From positions 1-10,803 of the forward strand of contig CALAUY010000091.1 of the NCBI GenBank assembly GCA_937892015.1: DNA of 10,803 nt. The letters are read 5' to 3'. The DNA comes from an uncultured Bacteroidales bacterium. GTDB lineage: Bacteria; Bacteroidota; Bacteroidia; Bacteroidales; Paludibacteraceae. The notes beneath the pieces were generated by a model, which was given only the letters and a program-made list of their open reading frames with translations, was not told the origin of the DNA and searched no databases. This document shows, in pieces, positions 5,807 to 10,803 of this stretch (position 1 is the stretch's first letter; each line of letters begins with the position of its first letter). Both the position numbers and the translations under genes were made by a program.

Positions 5807-7216
5807 TTATCCTACCATCGAGAGTAGTACACCCGCAGCAACGGCCGAACCGATAACGCCGGCCACATTGGGTCCCATGGCGTGCATGAGGAGGAAATTG
5901 CCCGGGTTCTCTTCCTGACCTACCGTCTGACTGACGCGAGCGGCCATCGGTACGGCCGACACGCCCGCAGAACCAATAAGCGGGTTAATCTTGTCTTTCG
6001 AGAACATGTTCATGAACTTGGCAAGCAGTACGCCACCGGCCGAACCGAGCCCGAAGGCAATGATACCCATGCACAAGATCATCAGCGTCTTGGCGTTCAA
6101 GAACGAGTCGCCGGTAGCGGTTGCACCGACTGACAGACCCAAGAAAATCACGACGATATTCATCAAGTCCTCTTGTGCCGTCTTGCTCAGGCGATCCACT
6201 ACACCGCACACGTTCATCAAGTTACCCAACATCAGACAACCAATCAGCGGAGCAGCATCCGGCAAGATGAGTGCCACTACCGTTGCCACCAGAATCGGGA
6301 AAACAATCTTCTCGGTCTTGCTGACAGGGCGCAACTGTTTCATCTTGATAGCACGCTCTTCTTTGGTCGTGAGCGCGCGCATGATGGGCGGTTGAATAAC
6401 GGGCACAAGTGCCATGTACGAATAGGCAGCAATGGCAATCGGGCCGAGCAACTGCGGGGCTAATTTCGAGGTGAGGAAGATAGATGTCGGGCCGTCTGCA
6501 CCGCCAATGATGCCGATGGAAGCAGCCTCTGCCTCGGTGAACGTGATGGCATCTATGCCGGTCAAGCCAAGTGCGTTGGCGCAAAGGAAAGTCACGAAGA
6601 TACCTATCTGTGCCGCCGCGCCGAGGATGAGACTCTTCGGATTGGCAATCAGCGGACCGAAGTCGGTCATTGCTCCTACTCCGATGAAGATAAGGCACGG
6701 ATAAATGCCGGCTTTCACGCCGATATACAGCAAGTCGAGCAGGCCGCCCTCACGCATGATAACGCCGTAACTATGGTAGTTCGGACTATTCTCATCGAGG
6801 AAAGCGGTCCACAAGTCTTGGTGGAACATCACGGGCGTGATGTCACCGAGAATCGGGTCGAGCACCCCGGGCAAGTTGGTCAACAACATACCGAAAGCGA
6901 TGGGCAGCAACAACAGCGGCTCGTACTTCTTCTTGATGGCCAGATAAAGCAGGAAGAAAGCGACGAAGAGCATCACCACTTGTCTCCAACTGATATTCAA
7001 AAACCCAAGTCCGCGGAAGAACTCCGTCAAGTCGTCCACTGCTGACGACTCAACCTCTTCGCCCTCTCCTGCAATCATCTCTGCCTGCACCGACTCTTCA
7101 CTGATGACGGTCATCGTCAACGCTTCAGTGGATGCCACGATACTATCCTGCGCGTGCAGGGGAGCACCAAGCAGCAGCAGACTCGCAATGGTAAGGATAC
7201 AATGGTTAAGTTTCAT
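5807..7216 (-). CDS. mmdB: Na+-translocating methylmalonyl-CoA decarboxylase, beta subunit (OadB/MmdB)
   Basis: This 469-residue membrane subunit decarboxylates carboxybiotin and pumps Na+ outward. The core carries IGGADGPTSIF (237-247) and NPLIGSAGVSAVPMAARVSQ (411-430). The key residues Asp203, Asn373, Gly377, Ser382 and Arg389 that I recall for Klebsiella OadB fall at 241, 411, 415, 420 and 427, all shifted by exactly 38. That means a continuous core plus an N-terminal addition. The first 22 residues look like a cleavable signal peptide (hydrophobic stretch ending LHAQ), followed by an acidic linker (about 35-66) and the first core membrane segment (about 78-94). The start is 18 bases after mmdC, and this is the last gene of the operon. 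No terminator is visible before the convergent gene. Confidence 0.93.
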   Translation of the reverse strand: MKLNHCILTIASLLLLGAPLHAQDSIVASTEALTMTVISEESVQAEMIAGEGEEVESSAVDDLTEFFRGLGFLNISWRQVVMLFVAFFLLYLAIKKKYEPLLLLPIAFGMLLTNLPGVLDPILGDITPVMFHQDLWTAFLDENSPNYHSYGVIMREGGLLDLLYIGVKAGIYPCLIFIGVGAMTDFGPLIANPKSLILGAAAQIGIFVTFLCANALGLTGIDAITFTEAEAASIGIIGGADGPTSIFLTSKLAPQLLGPIAIAAYSYMALVPVIQPPIMRALTTKEERAIKMKQLRPVSKTEKIVFPILVATVVALILPDAAPLIGCLMLGNLMNVCGVVDRLSKTAQEDLMNIVVIFLGLSVGATATGDSFLNAKTLMILCMGIIAFGLGSAGGVLLAKFMNMFSKDKINPLIGSAGVSAVPMAARVSQTVGQEENPGNFLLMHAMGPNVAGVIGSAVAAGVLLSMVG

Positions 7217-7234
7217 TTCGCATCGATTGAGAGG

Positions 7235-7693
7235 TTATCCAAGCACTATGAGGAGGTCGTCCTGCATAACCGTCTGACCGGCAGCAACGGCCACCTGCGC
7301 TACTGTACCGTCTTGCTCGGCGAGGATGGGGTTCTCCATCTTCATCGACTCGAGAGTCAGCAATGTGTCGCCTTTCTTCACAGCCTGGCCAACACTGACG
7401 TTCACTTTGATAACCGACCCCGGCAGCGGGCTCTTCACTTGTACGCCGGCAGCTGCTGCTTTGGGTGCAGGAGCTGCTTTCGGGGATTCAGGAGCCGGAG
7501 CAGGCGCGGCCTTAGGGGCAGACGGAGCTTGCGGCACTTTGGGCGCTACCGGTTGGGGTGCCGGAGCTGCCGGCTTCTCTGTCTCTACAACATATTTCTT
7601 GCCATTAACGGTTACTTCGGTGAGACCACCTTCTATTTGTTCTACGGTGCATTGATACTCAGCTCCGTTGATTTTGAATTTGAATTCTTTCAT
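7235..7693 (-). CDS. mmdC: Biotin carboxyl carrier subunit of methylmalonyl-CoA decarboxylase
   Basis: This 152-residue carrier moves the carboxyl group from the carboxyltransferase to the membrane beta subunit. It has a short N-terminal domain (1-40), an Ala/Pro/Lys-rich flexible linker (about 41-83) and a C-terminal biotinyl domain (84-152). The biotinylation motif is ESMKMEN, with the acceptor at Lys118, and the upstream SPLPGSV (88-94) is typical. The Ala/Pro linker is characteristic of Na+-pump decarboxylase carriers. I start at ATG 7693; an upstream in-frame TTG would add four residues. Spacings are 22 bases from mmdD and 18 to mmdB. An acetyl-CoA carboxylase carrier (AccB) is the alternative, but the neighbours and the absence of a biotin carboxylase gene argue against it. 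Confidence 0.93.
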   Translation of the reverse strand: MKEFKFKINGAEYQCTVEQIEGGLTEVTVNGKKYVVETEKPAAPAPQPVAPKVPQAPSAPKAAPAPAPESPKAAPAPKAAAAGVQVKSPLPGSVIKVNVSVGQAVKKGDTLLTLESMKMENPILAEQDGTVAQVAVAAGQTVMQDDLLIVLG

Positions 7694-7715
7694 GATGTTA
7701 AACAATTTTAATTGG

Positions 7716-8120
7716 TTAGAAACCCATATTATTCATTCCAAATGATTTTGCGTTCCATGCCGATGCATGTCCGGTCATGGTGAGACGTGTGTTTTGGATG
7801 TCATGTACACCGCTGTTGAAGAACAGGTGCAGCGCCATGGCGATTGCCGCCTCGTCGTCGCTCTCAGCCTGTGCCAGTGCCATGGCAATCGCGGCGATGG
7901 TGTCATCGCTCTCCGGTTGCGGCTTGCTGAAAGGCGATGGAGCCACAGGTGCCGGCTGATTCCATTTATCGGTCGTTGGTTGCGGCTTGCGGCGCATCAT
8001 AATCATACCGAATAGTTTCAGGATGAGAATGAGTACCAGCAGCAACAGAATCACGATAACGAAACCCAGTATCGTCACCATCCATACATGTCCCCAGTTA
8101 GTTGTTTCAAGCAGTATCAT
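7716..8120 (-). CDS. mmdD: OadG-like small membrane subunit of the decarboxylase (MmdD)
   Basis: The product is a 134-residue protein with one strong membrane helix (about 13-38), a basic stop-transfer patch (MMRRKPQP, 41-48) and a Pro-rich linker. A C-terminal helical part contains IAMALHLFF, followed by GVHD and the end WNAKSFGMNNMGF. This layout matches the gamma/delta chains of Na+-translocating decarboxylases, which anchor the carboxyltransferase and carrier to the beta subunit. The position between mmdA and mmdC supports this. The segment SDDTIAAIAMAL (71-82) is nearly repeated as SDDEAAIAMAL (87-97), suggesting an internal duplication. Overall conservation is low in this family, so the call depends partly on context. 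Confidence 0.85.
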   Translation of the reverse strand: MILLETTNWGHVWMVTILGFVIVILLLLVLILILKLFGMIMMRRKPQPTTDKWNQPAPVAPSPFSKPQPESDDTIAAIAMALAQAESDDEAAIAMALHLFFNSGVHDIQNTRLTMTGHASAWNAKSFGMNNMGF

Positions 8121-8124
8121 AATA

Positions 8125-8172
8125 CTTTGAACTTAAACTTTAAACTTTGAACTTTAAACTTTAAACTCTAAA
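8125..8172. repeat. Heptamer repeat in the mmdA-mmdD spacer
   Basis: Seven units of CTTTAAA or a close variant run through the spacer: CTTTGAA 8125, CTTAAA (six bases) 8132, CTTTAAA 8138, CTTTGAA 8145, CTTTAAA 8152 and 8159, and CTCTAAA 8166. On the transcribed minus strand they read TTTAAAG. The last unit overlaps the mmdA stop codon (8168-8170). The array ends about four bases before the mmdD start, so it occupies the whole ribosome-loading region of mmdD. Confidence 0.88.
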
Positions 8173-9730
8173 GCGGTATATTGCAGTGTTTCTTGAGCGG
8201 GTTCGTCACTTTCTTTGTCTGCAATTGCTCAAAAGCCTTGATGATGCGCAGTCGTGTGTTGCGCGGCTCAATGACATCATCGATATAGCCGCGATTGGCA
8301 GCCTGATACGGACTCGCGAACTTGTCCTTGTATTCGGCCTCTTTCTCTGCGATGAACGCCTTGCGTTCTTCGGGGTCTTCAATGGCCTTGAGGGCCTTGG
8401 CATAAAGAACGCCGACAGCACCACTGGCACCCATCACCGCAATCTCGGCGTTGGGCCAACTGTAGCACAAGTCGCCTCGCAACTGTTTACAACTCATTAC
8501 GATATGACTGCCGCCGTAACTCTTGCGAATGGTGACGGTCACCTTCGGAACAGTAGCTTCGCCGAAAGCGAACATCAGTTTAGCGCCATGGTCGATGATG
8601 CCGGCATACTCCTGACCGGTGCCACAAAGGAAGCCCGGCACATCTACCAACGTCAGAATCTGGATATTGAAGGCATCGCAGAAACGGACGAAACGCGCGG
8701 CTTTGCGGCTCGCATCGCAGTCCAATACGCCGGCAATCCAACTCGGTTGGTTGGCGATGATGCCCGTCGAACGACCATTGAAACGCGCAAAACCGCAGAT
8801 GATGTTCTTCGCGTAATCTTTTTGCACCTCCATGAAGTCACCGTTATCCACAATCAGGTTGATGATGTCCTTCATGTTGTACGGCTTATTCGGATCGGCC
8901 GGCACCAGATCGTTCAGCGCGTCCTCGATACGGTCAACGGCGTCATGACACTCCAGACGAGGTGCCTCCTCCATGTTGTTCTGAGGGATGAAACTGATTA
9001 GTCGGCGTACTTCGGCAAGAGCCTCATCCTCGGTTGCGGCAACGAAATGCGTCACGCCCGACTTGGTTGCATGCACACGAGCACCACCCAACTGCTCCAC
9101 TGTAACGTCCTCACCCGTAACGGATTTCACCACTTTCGGGCCGGTGATGAACATGTAACTATTCTGCTCGGTCATCATGATGAAGTCAGTCAATGCAGGA
9201 CTATAGACTGCACCGCCGGCACACGGACCGAAGATGACGCTTATCTGCGGCACTACACCCGACGCAAGGATATTACGCTCGAAAATCTCCGCATAGCCCG
9301 CCAGCGCGCACGCACCTTCTTGGATACGCGCACCGCCCGAGTCGTTCAAACCGATGATGGGCGCGCCAAGCTTAACCGCCATATCCATCACTTTGCATAT
9401 CTTCTGCGCCATCGTCTCACTCAACGAACCACCGATAACGGTGGCATCTTGCGCGAACACAAAAACCAAACGACCGTCAATAGTGCCCGAACCAACGGCA
9501 ACTCCATCGCCCAAGAACATTTTCTTCTCCATGCCGAAATCGGTGCAGCGATGCGTGAGGAACATGTCCACCTCTTCAAAACTGCCCTCATCCAGTAACT
9601 TGTTGATTCTCTCACGGGCGGTATAACTGCCCTTGCCGTGATGCTTCTCCACAGCGGCATCACCGCCACCGGCTATCGCTTGCTTACGTTTCTCAATGAG
9701 TTTCTGAAGCTTATCTTGATTGTTTTCCAT
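8168..9730 (-). CDS. mmdA: Methylmalonyl-CoA decarboxylase alpha subunit (carboxyltransferase; PccB/MmdA family)
   Basis: This 520-residue crotonase-fold carboxyltransferase moves the carboxyl group of (S)-methylmalonyl-CoA to biotin, releasing propionyl-CoA in the cytoplasm. The N-terminal half carries NDSGGARIQEG (129-139) and GPCAGGAVYSPAL (168-180). The C-terminal half carries DVPGFLCGTGQEYAGIIDHGAK (363-384), RKSYGGSHIVMS (402-413) and MGASGAVGVLY (433-443). These are the CoA- and biotin-binding glycine-rich loops of the family, and the end KKHCNIPL is typical. By sequence alone it could be a propionyl-CoA carboxylase beta subunit; the adjacent OadG- and OadB-type subunits indicate a Na+-pump decarboxylase. 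The start is ATG 9730, just after an in-frame TTG. It follows mce after 38 bases. Confidence 0.95.
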   Translation of the reverse strand: MENNQDKLQKLIEKRKQAIAGGGDAAVEKHHGKGSYTARERINKLLDEGSFEEVDMFLTHRCTDFGMEKKMFLGDGVAVGSGTIDGRLVFVFAQDATVIGGSLSETMAQKICKVMDMAVKLGAPIIGLNDSGGARIQEGACALAGYAEIFERNILASGVVPQISVIFGPCAGGAVYSPALTDFIMMTEQNSYMFITGPKVVKSVTGEDVTVEQLGGARVHATKSGVTHFVAATEDEALAEVRRLISFIPQNNMEEAPRLECHDAVDRIEDALNDLVPADPNKPYNMKDIINLIVDNGDFMEVQKDYAKNIICGFARFNGRSTGIIANQPSWIAGVLDCDASRKAARFVRFCDAFNIQILTLVDVPGFLCGTGQEYAGIIDHGAKLMFAFGEATVPKVTVTIRKSYGGSHIVMSCKQLRGDLCYSWPNAEIAVMGASGAVGVLYAKALKAIEDPEERKAFIAEKEAEYKDKFASPYQAANRGYIDDVIEPRNTRLRIIKAFEQLQTKKVTNPLKKHCNIPL

Positions 9731-9731
9731 C

Positions 9732-9751
9732 AATTTACAAATTTACAAATT
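9732..9751. repeat. Short 8-bp A/T repeat in front of mmdA
   Basis: AATTTACA occurs twice in tandem (9732-9739 and 9740-9747), followed by AATT. On the transcribed strand this places two TGTAAATT units immediately before the mmdA ATG. The period and composition resemble the AATTTAAC units at 10391-10412 in the operon leader. Confidence 0.7.
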
Positions 9752-9768
9752 CTTAATTGAGTGAAGCA

Positions 9769-10182
9769 TTACTTCGGTTGTTCGCATATCTCTGTAAGCA
9801 CACTTTTGGTGCTCTTCGGATGCAAGAAAGCAATCATCAAGTTCTCTGCACCCTTGCGCGGCGCTTTGTCAATCAACTGGATACCCGCAGCCTCGCACTC
9901 TTTCAGCGCTTCTGCCACGTTCTCTACGTTGAAGGCCACATGATGTACCCCGCCGCGACCACCGTTCTTCTCGATGAATTTCGCAATCGTCGATTCGGGG
10001 CAAGTCGGCTCCAACAACTCAATCTTCACTTCACCAACCTTGAAAAAGGCGGTTTTCACTTTCTGATCTGCCACTTCCTCAATGCTGTAGCACTTGCTAC
10101 CTGTGAGGAACTCAAAGAACGGCATCGCCTCATCTAACGACGTAACAGCTATGCCTAAATGCTCAATGTGAGTCGGTTTCAT
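9769..10182 (-). CDS. mce: Methylmalonyl-CoA epimerase
   Basis: This 137-residue VOC-fold enzyme interconverts (R)- and (S)-methylmalonyl-CoA. It links the B12-dependent mutase to the decarboxylase in the succinate-propionate route. Two beta-alpha-beta-beta-beta modules are visible. Likely metal ligands are His8 (EHLGIAV), the His80-His81 pair (GVHHVAF), Glu55 (VKIELLEP) and Glu131 (VLTEI). LHPKST (120-125) is typical of the bacterial family. Its length is normal. It is the first gene of the five-gene operon, with a leader of nearly 290 bases after the predicted promoter. No mutase gene is in the window. Other VOC proteins share the fold, but this exact motif set plus the context makes the call firm. 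Confidence 0.94.
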   Translation of the reverse strand: MKPTHIEHLGIAVTSLDEAMPFFEFLTGSKCYSIEEVADQKVKTAFFKVGEVKIELLEPTCPESTIAKFIEKNGGRGGVHHVAFNVENVAEALKECEAAGIQLIDKAPRKGAENLMIAFLHPKSTKSVLTEICEQPK

Positions 10183-10245
10183 AATTGTTATCTTTATATT
10201 TTAATGTTATTTTGTTTGTTTGCTGTTTATTATTTATCCGTTCAT

Positions 10246-10412
10246 CGGCATTCCGATGTTTCGGCATTTCGATGTTTCGTCATTCCGTCATTTCGTCATT
10301 TCGATGTTTCGGCATTTCGGTGTTTCGGCATTCCGATGTTTCGGCATTTCGATGTTTTGCTTTAACGCTTTAACGCTTTAACGCTTTAACAATTTAACAA
10401 TTTAACAATTTA
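10246..10412. repeat. 8-bp-periodic tandem array in the mce-mmd leader
   Basis: Seven 16-bp units (10246-10357) of consensus CGGCATTTCGATGTTT are each two related octamers. One base later follow four GCTTTAAC octamers (10359-10390), two AATTTAAC (10391-10406) and a partial AATTTA. Variants such as CGTCATTCCGTCATTT keep the length exactly. The 8-bp step is maintained for 167 bases, with a single base inserted at 10358, although the sequence changes twice. The array lies inside the predicted transcript leader. Confidence 0.92.
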
Positions 10413-10475
10413 TATTTCATTGTTTTATATCGTTATTTATTAGCACCTTCTTCGGCATTTTAACGAATTTGGGTG

Positions 10476-10507
10476 CAAAGTTACAAATTTTTTTTAATAT
10501 ATGCAAA
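10476..10507 (-). promoter_or_regulatory. Bacteroidetes-type promoter of the mce-mmd operon
   Basis: On the minus strand a TTTG -33 box (10504-10507) and a TAACTTTG -7 box (10476-10483) are separated by 20 bases, an exact match to TTTG-N19-21-TAnnTTTG. Transcription would begin about 10468-10470 and run leftward into mce. The DNA behind the -33 box (10508-10555) is A/T-rich. I found no other equally good promoter for this operon. Confidence 0.85.
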
Positions 10508-10577
10508 TTTTTAAGCAAAAAAATTCAAAAAAGTGCATTTTTACCTCTTTTTAGCATCCTTCCCACCCCTTTTTCTG

Positions 10578-10632
10578 CCCTGTCTCTACCCTGCCCCCAC
10601 CCTGTCCCTACCCTGTCCCTACCCTGTCCCCC
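10578..10632. repeat. 11-bp minisatellite, five units plus degenerate tail
   Basis: Units of consensus CCCTGTCCCTA start at 10578, 10589, 10600, 10611 and 10622. The third and fourth are identical. Further copies occur out of phase at 10634-10645 and 10656-10666. The array lies 28-62 bases before copy B of the dispersed repeat, the same relative position as the 11-bp array at 3530-3606 before copy A, but with unrelated unit sequence. Open frames across it give only low-complexity peptides. Confidence 0.88.
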
Positions 10633-10693
10633 ACTCTGTCCTCCACCTTCTACAGCCCTGTCTCTGCCATGCCGCATCTTCGATTCATTTCTG

Positions 10694-10783
10694 ACTCCTC
10701 CCCTAAGGTAGGGGTGAAGCAAAAACCGCTTCGCTTTAGCGAGCAGGTGCGGTTTTGCGATTGAAAGCCGGTGGCTTTCATAG
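10694..10783. repeat. Dispersed structured repeat, copy B
   Basis: This matches 3620-3709 at 86 of 90 positions without gaps. The differences are at 10746, 10748, 10770 and 10772. All three hairpins of copy A are kept. Past 10783 the copies diverge, and this one continues into the 20 bases whose reverse complement lies at 3818-3837. The right end may continue beyond the window. Confidence 0.88.
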
Positions 10784-10803
10784 CACAGCGAAGCAGATCG
10801 TCC

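Noticed and set aside
7235..7693. Biotin carrier as part of acetyl-CoA or propionyl-CoA carboxylase
   Set aside because: No biotin carboxylase gene is present, while OadB- and OadG-type membrane subunits are adjacent, which points to a decarboxylase pump.
10525..10722. Open frames on both strands across the right-hand minisatellite
   Set aside because: The products are Pro/Leu/Cys- or Arg/Gly/Asp-rich repeats created by the 11-bp array; no start signal or conserved feature.

Overview
The window looks like chromosomal DNA of a Bacteroidales bacterium, probably Prevotella-like. The evidence is a GldD-type lipoprotein end, a bacterial group II GGGP synthase, a PgpH-type 7TM-HD protein, and a methylmalonyl-CoA decarboxylase operon of the kind used for succinate-to-propionate fermentation. 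Two promoters also match the Bacteroidetes primary sigma factor consensus, TTTG-N20-TAnnTTTG. The genus is inference; the phylum-level call is strong.

Layout. Bases 1-3374 (+ strand) are a tightly packed gene run: the 3' end of a gldD-like gene, a geranylgeranylglyceryl/heptaprenylglyceryl phosphate synthase, tadA, and a pgpH-like 7TM-HD phosphodiesterase. The first three overlap by 10 and 17 bases; the last follows after 21 bases. Bases 3375-4307 hold no gene. They contain a composite inverted repeat (3448-3748) enclosing an 11-bp minisatellite and one copy of a hairpin-rich dispersed repeat. An AT-rich stretch with a motif recurring every 20-21 bp follows, then a tRNA promoter. A tRNA-Glu(CTC) gene (4308-4380) with its own terminator comes next. 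A + strand pair then codes for an unrecognised, probably exported protein (4495-5154) and a hemolysin III/PAQR-type membrane protein (5173-5805).

Bases 5807-10182 (- strand) are one operon: mce (epimerase), mmdA (carboxyltransferase), mmdD (OadG-like membrane anchor), mmdC (biotin carrier) and mmdB (Na+-translocating beta subunit). Together they would convert (R)- to (S)-methylmalonyl-CoA, decarboxylate it to propionyl-CoA, and use the energy to export Na+. No biotin carboxylase is present, which favours decarboxylation over carboxylation. A convincing promoter lies at 10476-10507 on the minus strand. It implies a leader of nearly 290 bases that runs through an array with strict 8-bp periodicity (10246-10412). 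The right end (10508-10803) holds a second 11-bp minisatellite and the second copy of the dispersed repeat.

The genes are ordinary core metabolism for this phylum. The unusual material is noncoding: a two-copy structured repeat whose four differences all fall in predicted unpaired bases, each copy preceded by an 11-bp minisatellite of unrelated sequence; the 20-21 bp phased motif array; and short tandem repeats of period 7, 8 or 25 placed in front of genes.
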